Below, piece after piece: positions 42,428 to 51,688 of a DNA stretch of 64,000 nt. This stretch comes from Paenibacillus marchantiophytorum. Lineage in GTDB: Bacteria > Bacillota > Bacilli > Paenibacillales > NBRC-103111. Made by a program: the position numbers and the translations under genes. How positions within the stretch are numbered: the stretch's first letter is position 1; each line of letters begins with the position of its first letter. The notes beneath the pieces are model-generated. The model searched no databases, was not told the origin of the DNA, and saw only the letters and a list, made by a program, of their open reading frames with translations. Where the stretch lies: positions 1 to 64,000 of the forward strand of contig NZ_BMHE01000001.1 of assembly GCF_014640555.1 (NCBI RefSeq), given 5' to 3'.

Positions 42428-42445
42428 GGGTGATCCCCTCTTTCT

Positions 42446-43480
<1,035 letters not shown>

Positions 43481-43483
43481 TTA

Positions 43484-43497
43484 TGCACACGTTAACA
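43484..43497. promoter_or_regulatory. LacI-family/cre-like operator
   Basis: On the minus strand TGTTAACGTGTGCA matches the cre consensus TGWAARCGYTWNCW at all but two constrained positions. It lies 34 nt before the LacI start and may bind that regulator, CcpA, or both. Confidence 0.5.
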
Positions 43498-43509
43498 ATA
43501 GTCTTTTTG

Positions 43510-43541
43510 CAACAAAAAAACTCCCCTTTCAGGGAGTTTCA
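43510..43541 (-). terminator. Terminator of the GH4 operon
   Basis: On the minus strand AAACTCCC and GGGGAGTTT pair around a short loop, followed by seven T residues. Confidence 0.85.
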
Positions 43542-43553
43542 CTTTCCATTAAT

Positions 43554-44855
43554 TTACGCAAAAAACGCAGGTAAATACGGTTTATTCTTTTCCAGCATTT
43601 CATCCATCAATTGCTTGGCGGCATTCACGGATGGCACCAACGGGTGATGCACAAGCGCCTGAAGGACCAAATCCCGGCTGCCAGTAACTGCCGCTTCAAT
43701 GGTAAGTCGCTCATACGTTTTGACAGCGTGCATAAGCCCCTTCACATGTTCTGGCACTTTGGTTAATCCAATTGGGATTGGGCCTTGCCCGGTTACCAGA
43801 CAGTTCACTTCGATACATGCATCCTTGGGAAGGAAATCGATGATGTTATCGTTCATAACGTTCAGCGTTTGGATATCTCTTCTGTCGTTATAGAGCGACA
43901 CCATCAGATTTACAGCCGCTTCGGAATAGTAGGCGCCGCCGCGTTTCTCAAGCTGTTTAGGCTTCTCTTGCAAATCAGGATCCTGATAGAGCTCGAACAA
44001 TTCGTCTTCCACTCGTTTCACTACCTCAGCGCGCGTACCGTTTTCCTTGAGTGAAGCCAGTTGTTCCTCCAACATGACATCGGTCATATAGAAATATTTT
44101 AAATAGTAAGATGGCAATGCCTCCAGTGATCGCAAGAAATCGGCATCCCATTCGCTGACTGGCACGTTTTTGCCGCTGTATTCTTCTCGGCGGTCAAGCA
44201 GTTCATGCAATTTGTCTTCACCGTTAATTTCTGCGCGCGTGACCCAGTGCAGATGATTCAAGCCAACAAATTCCGTATAAATTTGTTCAGCCGTGGCTTC
44301 ATATTTCTTCATCAACCATTTGTGCAAACCTATGGGTGCATTGCATAAACCAATACTTTTCACCTTGGAGTATTTGTGAATTGCTTCTGTCACCATACCC
44401 GCAGGGTTCGTAAAGTTAAGCAGCCATGCGTTCGGGCTAAGCTCTTCGATATCCTTACAGATATCCAGCAAGACAGGGATCGTGCGCAAAGCCTTCATCA
44501 TCCCGCCAGGGCCTGTCGTTTCCTGACCGATAATTCCGTGTTGATTGGGGATATGCTCATCCCATTTGCGAGCTTCCAGCAAACCTACACGCATCTGCGT
44601 GCTGATGAAGTCTGCATTGGCAATAGCTTCCCTGCGGTTCAGCGTTAAGTGGACTTCTATAGGGAGGCCAGACTTAGCTATCATTCTTTTCGCTAAATTC
44701 CCAACGATTTCAAGCTTATGCTTACCTGCTTCCACGTCCACGAGCCAAAGCTCTTTCACGGGCAACTGCTCGTAACTCAGAATGAATCCTTCAACAATTT
44801 CTGGCGTGTACGAAGAACCTCCGCCAATGATTGCTATTTTCAAAGCTTCTCTCAT
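43554..44855 (-). CDS. Glycoside hydrolase family 4, probable 6-phospho-beta-glucosidase
   Basis: A 433-residue GH4 enzyme, which hydrolyses 6-phosphoglycosides by an NAD+ and Mn2+-dependent redox mechanism. Seen: NAD-binding IAIIGGGSSYTPEIVEGF, ISTQMRVGLLEARKWDE, GQETTGPGGMMKALRTIP, LLNFTNPAGMVTEAI, the metal-binding GLCNAPIGLHKW with its Cys, and VGLNHLHWV with the His ligand. These features fit the CelF/LicH branch acting on phosphorylated beta-glucosides or chitobiose-type sugars. Start ATG at 44855 lies 10 nt from AAGGA. It follows the kinase gene by 23 nt. Confidence 0.9.
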   Translation of the reverse strand: MREALKIAIIGGGSSYTPEIVEGFILSYEQLPVKELWLVDVEAGKHKLEIVGNLAKRMIAKSGLPIEVHLTLNRREAIANADFISTQMRVGLLEARKWDEHIPNQHGIIGQETTGPGGMMKALRTIPVLLDICKDIEELSPNAWLLNFTNPAGMVTEAIHKYSKVKSIGLCNAPIGLHKWLMKKYEATAEQIYTEFVGLNHLHWVTRAEINGEDKLHELLDRREEYSGKNVPVSEWDADFLRSLEALPSYYLKYFYMTDVMLEEQLASLKENGTRAEVVKRVEDELFELYQDPDLQEKPKQLEKRGGAYYSEAAVNLMVSLYNDRRDIQTLNVMNDNIIDFLPKDACIEVNCLVTGQGPIPIGLTKVPEHVKGLMHAVKTYERLTIEAAVTGSRDLVLQALVHHPLVPSVNAAKQLMDEMLEKNKPYLPAFFA

Positions 44856-44878
44856 TGCACTCACATCCTTGTCTGATC

Positions 44879-45859
44879 TTATAGTGGGATTGCTTTATAA
44901 TCGGATACCGTTCTAAGCTTGTCATAGACTTCCGGACTAAGAGGCTGGCCACCAGCTTCCATTGCCAACCACAGTGCGCCTATAACTGGCTCTACATTCA
45001 ATTTGACAATTGACGCTTGCGGCGCAACTTGTTGCACGCCCTTTGCCAAATAATCCAGGATAAAAGGCCCCTCTCCTCTGGTTACAACACTTCCAGCCAG
45101 CACAATGTCAAAGCTTTCCCGTTCCATACCAAGTCGTCTAATAACAGCTGTCGCAGACTTACCCAGTTCTTCGCCTTGAACCCGGAGAATACGGAGGGCA
45201 ACCTCATCGCCAAGCTTGGCCGCTTTGAACAGCAAGAGAACAGTAGAAAGCGGAACAGGCTTCTCATGATCCCAGAAGTCTCCAAACATCTCCTCCACTT
45301 TGCTATAGCCATATTCTTGCAGCAGGAGCTCAGTCAGCATCGTTGGCTGCTCTCTGCCATCCCAGGCACGGATAACGGCTCTGAAGGCTTCAATCGCAAG
45401 CGTGCCTCCACCACCGAAGTCACCGAACTTGTAAGTGAATCCTCCACATTGGAAGAAGTCACCCTGCCTATTCTTCCCTGCGCTGTTCGTCCCGCTTCCG
45501 CAAATCAGTACAACCCCATAAGGCCGCATCGTTCCCGCCCGCAAGGCAATCATCGTATCGCAGTCGATCTCATAATTGGAAAATCCGAGTTTGTGGATCA
45601 GCGGTCTCAGCACTTCATAATCAATAGGACGATCCGCCCCAGCAAGACCAAAAAAAGCAAACGTAATGTCTTCCCGTGATAATTGCGCTTGTGCCAAGGC
45701 CATATTTACCGAACTTGTAATGTTAGCCCGTGCAATATCCACACTGATCTGATGATTGCCATTCCCACTATGACCTTTCCCTATGATATTCCCGTTCTCA
45801 TCTGACACTAAGGTATAAGTCTTGCTTCCACCTGCATCTACGCCCAAATAATACTTCAT
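44879..45859 (-). CDS. BadF/BadG-type N-acetylglucosamine or N-acetylmuramate kinase
   Basis: A 326-residue ASKHA-fold kinase. Seen: YLGVDAGGSKTYTLVSDENG (phosphate 1), FAFFGLAGADRPID, DCDTMIALRAGTMRPYGVVLICGSGTNSAG split between strands with phosphate 2, FGDFGGGGTLAIEAFRAV, and IVLAGSVVTRGEGPF (adenosine motif). This is the GlcNAc-kinase-like/MurK branch. Paired with the GH4 enzyme, it would phosphorylate the sugar freed from a phosphodisaccharide, so that both halves enter metabolism. The exact sugar is uncertain. Confidence 0.85.
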   Translation of the reverse strand: MKYYLGVDAGGSKTYTLVSDENGNIIGKGHSGNGNHQISVDIARANITSSVNMALAQAQLSREDITFAFFGLAGADRPIDYEVLRPLIHKLGFSNYEIDCDTMIALRAGTMRPYGVVLICGSGTNSAGKNRQGDFFQCGGFTYKFGDFGGGGTLAIEAFRAVIRAWDGREQPTMLTELLLQEYGYSKVEEMFGDFWDHEKPVPLSTVLLLFKAAKLGDEVALRILRVQGEELGKSATAVIRRLGMERESFDIVLAGSVVTRGEGPFILDYLAKGVQQVAPQASIVKLNVEPVIGALWLAMEAGGQPLSPEVYDKLRTVSDYKAIPL

Positions 45860-45887
45860 AGCTTCAACTCCCTTATGACTTCATGCG

Positions 45888-46889
45888 TTAGCTTCCAGCT
45901 TCATGTCTGGCCGTAGTTTCTCGAATTACAATAACTGGGTCTAACTTCATTGTAAGATGCCTCTCCGCCTGGCCGTCGATATGTCGCAGCAATTCTTCAA
46001 CGGCAGCTTGACCCAGCTTATCTGCTGGCTGACGAACGGTTGTTAACTGAGGCCGGAACTCCGCAGCGAAGATTTGATCATCAAAGCCTATGACCGACAT
46101 ATCCTGAGGAACCTGAAGACCTGCTTGATTCAAGGCATTCATTAACCCGAAAGCGATATAATCATCAGCAGCAAAAACGGCACTTGGCCGCAAGCCGTCC
46201 TGAATCCATCTCTGGGCAATGTCATATCCGGATGAAATGGCGAACTGCCCTTGCTCGATCCAAAGCTTCGTCAAGCCCGCTTCCTGCATCGCATGTCGGT
46301 AACCGCGTTCCCTTTCGCTGCTGCTCAGAAACGGTTCTGGACCGCGAATATGAGCGATTTCCGTATGTCCGAGCTCAATCAAATGTCTCGTCGCTTCGTA
46401 ACCACCTTTGAAATTATCTACAATGACAGATGAGATCTGCTCATCGATATGCTGATTATCCAGCAGCACAAAGGGCATCTTCTTTTTTTGCAATTCCTTC
46501 ACATAGGCTTCTTCATTCGTCGGAGACAGCATCATCAAGCCGTCAACGCGATCTTCTTGAAATAACGATTTTTCAAACGAAGAAAATACGTCGTTAGATA
46601 TAGATAAGGCCAAAAAATACCCTTTGGCCGCAAGGCGCTCATTCACTGATTTCACCACAGCATCGAAAAAGGAATCGTTCAGTGTCGCAATGGCAAGCCC
46701 GATTACGCCGGTTTTCCCGCGGGCCAAACTTCGAGCCGCAGCATTGGGATGATAGTCCAGCTCTTGCATCGCCTGCAGCACGCGCTGTCGATTGCTTTCA
46801 CGCACAGTCCCTGCTTGATTAATGACGCGTGAAACGGTGACTACAGAGAGGCCGCACTTCTTCGCAACATCAAAAATACTTACTTTCAT
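45888..46889 (-). CDS. LacI-family regulator of the kinase/GH4 operon
   Basis: A 333-residue LacI/GalR regulator. Seen: FDVAKKCGLSVVTVSRVIN, hinge YHPNAAARSLARGKTG, VFAADDYIAFGLMNAL and GFDDQIFAAEFRPQLTTVRQP. It leads the operon, 28 nt before the kinase gene. ATG at 46889 has GGAG 9 nt upstream; the frame continues 7 codons. A large palindrome with an AAGCGCTT centre just upstream is a likely operator for this protein or for CcpA. Confidence 0.88.
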   Translation of the reverse strand: MKVSIFDVAKKCGLSVVTVSRVINQAGTVRESNRQRVLQAMQELDYHPNAAARSLARGKTGVIGLAIATLNDSFFDAVVKSVNERLAAKGYFLALSISNDVFSSFEKSLFQEDRVDGLMMLSPTNEEAYVKELQKKKMPFVLLDNQHIDEQISSVIVDNFKGGYEATRHLIELGHTEIAHIRGPEPFLSSSERERGYRHAMQEAGLTKLWIEQGQFAISSGYDIAQRWIQDGLRPSAVFAADDYIAFGLMNALNQAGLQVPQDMSVIGFDDQIFAAEFRPQLTTVRQPADKLGQAAVEELLRHIDGQAERHLTMKLDPVIVIRETTARHEAGS

Positions 46890-46913
46890 CACATACATCT
46901 CCTGTGTCACTCA

Positions 46914-46935
46914 AAAGTTTAAGCGCTTTAACTTT
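46914..46935. promoter_or_regulatory. Palindromic operator upstream of the LacI/kinase/GH4 operon
   Basis: AAAGTTTAAGC and GCTTTAACTTT are inverted arms with one mismatch, centred on AAGCGCTT, the classic LacI-family/cre core. It lies 25-46 nt before the regulator start. Confidence 0.7.
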
Positions 46936-46989
46936 CATAAATTAATTATAAACGAAAAATTTAGTATGCACAAGCCAATTGTAAACACA

Positions 46990-47028
46990 AAAGAGAGTCC
47001 GTATGGTTAGATACAGGCTCTCTCTTTA
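46990..47028 (-). terminator. Terminator of the 198-aa protein gene
   Basis: AGAGAG-CC-GTAT and its imperfect complement pair around GGTTAG; on the minus strand the tail is TTTTGTGTTT. Confidence 0.6.
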
Positions 47029-47048
47029 TTTAAATCCACTATTCATTT

Positions 47049-47645
47049 TCACATCTCCAATAAGAGCATTTCTTGTCTTAGTTCCACTAACTTCGTCTTG
47101 CTCTCCACAACGGCTTTGACATCGCCTGAGGCCATCGCATCATGTAAAGTAGCGAGCTCGTAATCCAGCTCCATGCGAAGAATTGGAATTCGGTCATCGG
47201 TCCGTTTGGATCGCAGCGCTTGCATGACTTCTTCTACTGTCACGGCAGGCTCCTTCTGATACAGCACTTTATGCTCGATTCCGCTAATTTCTACCATGCG
47301 AATAATTTCACCGAACATAATATTCTCAATGAGAATTTGCCGATCCTTGAATCTTTTCACTACAGCATGACCGCGGGTGTCGCCAATCAGCTTCTCCATC
47401 ATTTCAGCCAGCTTCTCATCCTTGAAGGAATAGTTGCCTACGATCTTATACTTTTCTCCAATCCGTTCGAATTTAAGCTTAATAAGCTTGCGTCCTGTGC
47501 GAATGGAAATGATGAATTGTACATCGCTTTCGTTCCAATACAGCGAATATCCTTCTTGAATGAGCGCTTTAATGAAGTTCCGGATTAGCCGGCGATCAAA
47601 TCGTAACTCTAGGTTGCAATATTCCACTTCATGACTCTTACTCAC
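47049..47645 (-). CDS. Conserved hypothetical protein (198 aa)
   Basis: A 198-residue cytosolic protein. It has an alpha/beta N-terminal part (LELRFDRRLIRNFIKALIQEGY, SLYWNESDVQFIISI, KLIKLKFERIGEKYKIVG) and a C-terminal pair of long helices (LDYELATLHDAMASGDVKAVVES and a Leu/Glu-rich end) that look like a coiled coil. No catalytic motif is seen and I do not recognise the family. GTG at 47645 is chosen because GGAGG stands 8 nt upstream; an ATG five codons earlier overlaps that site. Confidence 0.65.
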   Translation of the reverse strand: MSKSHEVEYCNLELRFDRRLIRNFIKALIQEGYSLYWNESDVQFIISIRTGRKLIKLKFERIGEKYKIVGNYSFKDEKLAEMMEKLIGDTRGHAVVKRFKDRQILIENIMFGEIIRMVEISGIEHKVLYQKEPAVTVEEVMQALRSKRTDDRIPILRMELDYELATLHDAMASGDVKAVVESKTKLVELRQEMLLLEM

Positions 47646-47777
47646 GGCAATCCCCTCCATAAATGGTGCTTTTGGTGTTGTTTAAATATTCAGACAACTT
47701 GTGTTCTTAATCTTATCTTATTATGAATTCTATGTTTTAGCAACTTGGATTATTGACATTTTTTTAAGGAAATACGT

Positions 47778-47815
47778 ACAAAAAAAACTGAAGCCCGTTC
47801 AACAGGGCTCCAGCC
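47778..47815 (-). terminator. Terminator of the DUF6953-like gene
   Basis: On the minus strand CTGGAGCCC pairs with GGGCTTCAG around an 8-nt loop, followed by eight T residues. Confidence 0.9.
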
Positions 47816-47862
47816 TAAATCGATATGGAAAAACAAGCAAATTCCGTTCGCCTTTTATCGAT

Positions 47863-48099
47863 TTAATGCCATCCCCAGAAAAAACCATCTCGTTCCCAAG
47901 CGGCTTTCCCGCCGTGCAATTTTTTGAATATTTTCTTCACTTCCTTGGAAATGGCTTGATTGCCGTTTTCATTCACATAAATAAACGTTTCCCCATATTG
48001 ACGCAGGATATGATCAACAGCTGCTTTCTGGTGTAAGATGCCCGCGGATTTCAACTCCTCCAGCATCCACTCCGCAACTTCATTCGCCGTAACAGACAT
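47863..48099 (-). CDS. Small DUF6953-like protein
   Basis: A 78-residue protein. Seen: a helical start EVAEWMLEELKSAGILHQKAAVDHILRQYG, a strand FIYVNENGNQAISKEV, and an aromatic tail AAWERDGFFWGWH. It resembles the DUF6953 family of Firmicutes, unknown in function; this assignment is from memory of the pattern. It has a strong terminator and stands alone. Confidence 0.7.
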   Translation of the reverse strand: MSVTANEVAEWMLEELKSAGILHQKAAVDHILRQYGETFIYVNENGNQAISKEVKKIFKKLHGGKAAWERDGFFWGWH

Positions 48100-48235
48100 T
48101 CTTCTTCTCTCCCTTTTGTTCGCCTATCACCAAAGCCTATCGTTAGGCGAGTCATGACATCTTTCTATTGTATCATATTTTCATGAAATCATCGTCCTAG
48201 CAGGTACAGGAGCACAATCGCCATGTGTGTTGCAC

Positions 48236-48276
48236 ATAAAAAGAACCCCTTCAAATTAATGAAGAGGTTCTTATCC
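48236..48276 (-). terminator. Terminator of the GNAT small-operon
   Basis: On the minus strand AAGAACCTCTTCA pairs with TGAAGGGGTTCTT (one mismatch) around a 6-nt loop, followed by TTTTTATG. Confidence 0.8.
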
Positions 48277-48307
48277 ACTTTTGATTTAAATAAAAGCCAC
48301 GTATGGC

Positions 48308-48430
48308 TTACTTTTTTTTGAAATTTTCAATTGCTTTCAGCAACTTTATTCTTTTAGAATTAATTCCTTCTATTATTTTTGTCTTATCTTTGCCAATTAG
48401 TTGGGGCTTCTTTCTTTTTTGAGCTGGCAT
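48308..48430 (-). CDS. 40-residue basic protein downstream of the GNAT gene
   Basis: A short frame starting MPAQKRKKPQLIGKD and ending in IENFKKK, highly basic (about one third Lys or Arg). GAGGTGAT is placed well before the ATG at 48430. It lies 63 nt after the GNAT gene and before the shared terminator, so it probably belongs to the same transcript. No family is recognised. Confidence 0.5.
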   Translation of the reverse strand: MPAQKRKKPQLIGKDKTKIIEGINSKRIKLLKAIENFKKK

Positions 48431-48493
48431 AAACATCACCTCGCTCATAATATGCAACAACGTAACTAAATTAGCACAAAAATCAAAGAAATT

Positions 48494-49036
48494 TCATTCA
48501 TCAAAGAATTCAGATACAAATTTTTCATCATATAATTCTAATAACATACTTACAAGCCCTTTTGTTGTATCGTGCTTAGTCTCTGACTCAATGAGGTAAT
48601 TAAACCCTCTATCGCGATACCATTCCCATTTTTCGAAAACAGAATCTGTAGTGACAAAACGTTCATTCGTTTTTTGAGCAAGGTCTATAACATAATTTAT
48701 TACAAATGTACCAATCCCAAATTTCTGAAATGCACTAGCTACACCAAGTCTAGCTATGTCTAAAGAATATTTATGCTGATCATGCAGACCCACAACAGTA
48801 GTAGTATCAAAGCTAAGCGGCAATCTTTGAAGAGTAAAGAAGCCACATAACTCATCATCTAGATAAACTAGTGTGGTACTGGCTTCTCTTAATATATGAG
48901 TTTGGAATGCTTCAGTTATTAAGAAATTTTCAATTGAAGAATTACCGCATTTAAAGTTTTTAATTACCTCAATATCAGCCAATGAGATAGATTTTAAAAC
49001 GATATTATTTAGATCTATTTGTAATTCCTTTGACAT
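48494..49036 (-). CDS. GNAT acetyltransferase, TacT/AtaT-toxin-like
   Basis: A 180-residue GNAT protein. Seen: FKCGNSSIENFLITEAF near the N terminus, LDDELCGFFTL, SLDIARLGVASAFQKFGIG with the acetyl-CoA pyrophosphate loop QKFGIG, and WEWYRDRGFNYL, the Tyr-containing strand. The layout (a 'C.ss.ldnfL' start, then 'DIARLGV..FQ..GIG') is that of TacT/KacT/AtaT toxins, which acetylate aminoacyl-tRNA. The start overlaps the end of a 52-codon gene by 32 nt. This is typical of antitoxin-toxin pairs, though the partner is not a recognisable ribbon-helix-helix protein. The AT content is higher than in neighbouring genes. Confidence 0.75.
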   Translation of the reverse strand: MSKELQIDLNNIVLKSISLADIEVIKNFKCGNSSIENFLITEAFQTHILREASTTLVYLDDELCGFFTLQRLPLSFDTTTVVGLHDQHKYSLDIARLGVASAFQKFGIGTFVINYVIDLAQKTNERFVTTDSVFEKWEWYRDRGFNYLIESETKHDTTKGLVSMLLELYDEKFVSEFFDE

Positions 49037-49163
49037 AATCTTTTGCGGCCATCTTTCTCTCTAATAGACTTTGAACAATTTTCGTATTATTATTAAGCCT
49101 GTCTACTAATTTAGCTGCATCTGTTCCAGTAACATAGGGTCTTTCTCTCATGCTTACAGCCAT
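49005..49163 (-). CDS. 52-residue partner of the GNAT gene, candidate antitoxin
   Basis: A frame of 52 residues starting MAVSMRERPYVTGTDAAK and ending KGITNRSK, predicted mostly helical (AAKLVDRLNNNTKIVQSLLERKM; quoted in part). GGAGGG sits 8 nt before the ATG, and the gene overlaps the GNAT start by 32 nt, so translation is probably coupled. The size and position fit an antitoxin; the sequence does not match DUF1778 or another family that I recognise. Confidence 0.6.
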   Translation of the reverse strand: MAVSMRERPYVTGTDAAKLVDRLNNNTKIVQSLLERKMAAKDYVKGITNRSK

Positions 49164-49347
49164 AATAATGCCCTCCTATCAATAACTCTTTAAATTAAAA
49201 TAGTACTTTAAAAACTATTATCCATCTAACTAATAAAAGCAACTTAAATATAGTATAACATATTACTAAATAATATTTAATAGATTCAAGGAAAAATATG
49301 GATGAAAATTTATACATCTTTCAATGCATTTCCATCCATGCACCCAA

Positions 49348-50502
49348 CTAGGCCGCCTCCGCGTCGCCAGGACGAAGAATCACCGATCCAATGCCGAGCA
49401 GAATTAAGGCAAACAGGGTCAACACGCCCATATGCATCCACATCTGGGACAAACTCTGGCCCGATGCCATGCGCTGTATGGCATCGATCACCCACTTTTG
49501 CGGAACGAAGTTAGCGAGCTTCTGCATCCAGTCGGGCATCAACGTAATCGGCCAGAAGCAGCCGCCAAGCATACAGGTTGGGGTGATGATGATGGAGTTA
49601 ATGATACTTATATTCTGAGCATTTTTAACCATTCCGGCTATAGCGCTTGCAATCCCCATACTGGCCAACAAGAAAAACTCGAGAATTATGAATTGGGAAA
49701 AGAAAGGAAGCCCATAGTCATAATGCGTGACATACCGCGTGACGATTAAAATAACGACAACTTGCAAGGTTCCGACCAAAAAACTGCCTAGGAAGTTGCC
49801 AAGCATAATTTCAACGGAACGAACCGGGGCCGTGAAGGTTCTCGCTAAAGTTCGCATTCTGCGATCCTCCATCACAACCGAGACGGTATTACTAATAACA
49901 CCCATCATGAACATCAGCATAAAGCCAATGACAATATGCATATTCGGATTCACATACAAGCCCAAATCTGTCATCTGCGATGAGACCTGATGCTTCTCGC
50001 TTTGCGTCAGTGTCTTCTCAACCGCTTCAAGATGAGCTTCCTTCGAAAGATTTGGCTTGTTGGTCAAAGCAGCGGTGCTTTGATACCTGGTCAACACACT
50101 GTCCAAAGTCATTTTGAGCGTTATCGAGGCTTCGCTGAGGTTTAATTGATACATATCAACTTGAGGTGATAATCCCTGCATCAGCGTTTCGCTGAAATTG
50201 TCAGGAATCACAAAAGCACCGCTCGCTTTTTGCTTAACTACTTTTTCTTTTAAAGCCGTCTCCGACGTTTGTTCCTGCAAACGGTAATCCGGGTAGGAAG
50301 ACAACTCATGAAGCAGATGAGTCCCCAGCGTTCCCTTATCCAAATTCAAATAGACAATATCGATACGATTATCCGCTTGCTTTCCTAATACGCCAATAAT
50401 TAGTGAAACCGCGGTAACCGGAATGAGCAAATACATCAGGAAGCCCTTTTTCTGGAATAACGTCCGACGCAGCATATTAAGCGCAATATATAAACTATTC
50501 AT
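49348..50502 (-). CDS. ABC-2 type exporter permease (2)
   Basis: A 384-residue membrane subunit. One N-terminal helix (about 20-40), a large extracytoplasmic loop, and five C-terminal helices with the ABC-2 pattern EDRRMRTLARTFTAPVRSVEIMLGN and SIINSIIITPTCMLGGCFWPI. It overlaps the upstream permease gene by 8 nt; ATG at 50502 lies within GGGGTATCATGA. The two permeases probably form a heterodimer with the ATPase at 51689. It resembles YhgE/DrrB-type and LiaFSR-type drug or peptide exporters; the substrate is unknown. Confidence 0.88.
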   Translation of the reverse strand: MNSLYIALNMLRRTLFQKKGFLMYLLIPVTAVSLIIGVLGKQADNRIDIVYLNLDKGTLGTHLLHELSSYPDYRLQEQTSETALKEKVVKQKASGAFVIPDNFSETLMQGLSPQVDMYQLNLSEASITLKMTLDSVLTRYQSTAALTNKPNLSKEAHLEAVEKTLTQSEKHQVSSQMTDLGLYVNPNMHIVIGFMLMFMMGVISNTVSVVMEDRRMRTLARTFTAPVRSVEIMLGNFLGSFLVGTLQVVVILIVTRYVTHYDYGLPFFSQFIILEFFLLASMGIASAIAGMVKNAQNISIINSIIITPTCMLGGCFWPITLMPDWMQKLANFVPQKWVIDAIQRMASGQSLSQMWMHMGVLTLFALILLGIGSVILRPGDAEAA

Positions 50503-51676
50503 GATACCCCGCCTTTCGGTATATGATAAAGGACACGAGCAGCAAGCCCCCGCCAAAACAGCCCAAAACCAAGAGATGATGCCCGATAACACGCAAATCG
50601 CTGCCCAGCATAATTCGCAGCATGCCCTGCATTCCCCAATAATTAAGCGTATATGCCCCCAAACGTTGCAGTAAACCTTCGGGTAATGGCGTGAATCCCC
50701 CGCTTAGGAATGACATAACCAAAATAATCATTTGAAAAGACGTACTGATCGCTTTCGATGTCTTGGTCAATAAGGTGACCAACACCGCAAGGCTCATAGA
50801 AGCCACAATGATCCCGAAGCATACCAGGAAAAGCATGGCGTACGAGTGCCCCCAATCAACGCCATAGAAAACAATGGTCGCCGTTATTATAACTGCCGCT
50901 TGCACAATGGAAATGAACGTATTCCCGACCACTTTTCCCAATAAAATCTTGTATTCCTGCATAGGCATCGCATTTAATCTAGCTAATGTGTGCTTCTCTT
51001 TCTCATTTTGTAAACTTAGGGCTGTTGACATGCCGGAATAAAGTAAAAACATAACCAGCATAGACGCCGCGTAATATTGCATGGCTGTATACTGGGTATT
51101 AGAAGTTGTCAGCTTGCCTAATTGCACATGAGAAGGAGCCACAGCTTGGGAAGAACCTTGGGAAGTTTGGTCTTGCAGCCTTACAGCGGCATCCGAACCT
51201 CCTGTGATCATTATCGCTTGCCTGTGGTTCACTTGATCCAAAAAGGAGCGAAGAACCATCTGTGCAGTCAAATTTTGTCCATAATCATTCCCTAGTATCA
51301 TTTCCCACTGGACTTCTTTCCCAGCTAACACCTGGCTGCTGAAATTACTTGGAATTACTAGAGCGAATTCCGAGGTTCCCAATTTAAGCCGGTCCATTGC
51401 TTCTTCTCGTGTTGGAATAAGCGTGGGTTGTAGGATTTGCTGCAACTCAGGTGTACTGAGAAAATTGGTGAACTCCTTACTTATCGGGCCGGTATCTGCC
51501 TGAACCAGATCAACTTTAACCATTTTTAAAGCATGATCTTCCACTTTGAACGCACCGGAAAGCGCAGAGCCCAAGATGAAGATCAATAACAACGGCATCA
51601 AAAATTGAATGACAAACACGTATCGCATACGTAATAATCGCAGTATTTCATACCTAGCAATGGTCCATATTTGCAT
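50495..51676 (-). CDS. ABC-2 type exporter permease (1)
   Basis: A 393-residue membrane subunit with the same layout as the downstream one. It has a helix at about 18-40, a long outer loop with QTSQGSSQAVAP, and then five helices; NEKEKHTLARLNAMPMQEYKILLGK matches the ABC-2 coupling region and MSFLSGGFTPLPEGLLQRLG the characteristic fifth-helix motif. It starts 12 nt after the ATPase gene. The pair diverged enough that they are not a recent duplication. Confidence 0.88.
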   Translation of the reverse strand: MQIWTIARYEILRLLRMRYVFVIQFLMPLLLIFILGSALSGAFKVEDHALKMVKVDLVQADTGPISKEFTNFLSTPELQQILQPTLIPTREEAMDRLKLGTSEFALVIPSNFSSQVLAGKEVQWEMILGNDYGQNLTAQMVLRSFLDQVNHRQAIMITGGSDAAVRLQDQTSQGSSQAVAPSHVQLGKLTTSNTQYTAMQYYAASMLVMFLLYSGMSTALSLQNEKEKHTLARLNAMPMQEYKILLGKVVGNTFISIVQAAVIITATIVFYGVDWGHSYAMLFLVCFGIIVASMSLAVLVTLLTKTSKAISTSFQMIILVMSFLSGGFTPLPEGLLQRLGAYTLNYWGMQGMLRIMLGSDLRVIGHHLLVLGCFGGGLLLVSFIIYRKAGYHE

Positions 51677-51688
51677 CTTGACCTCCTC

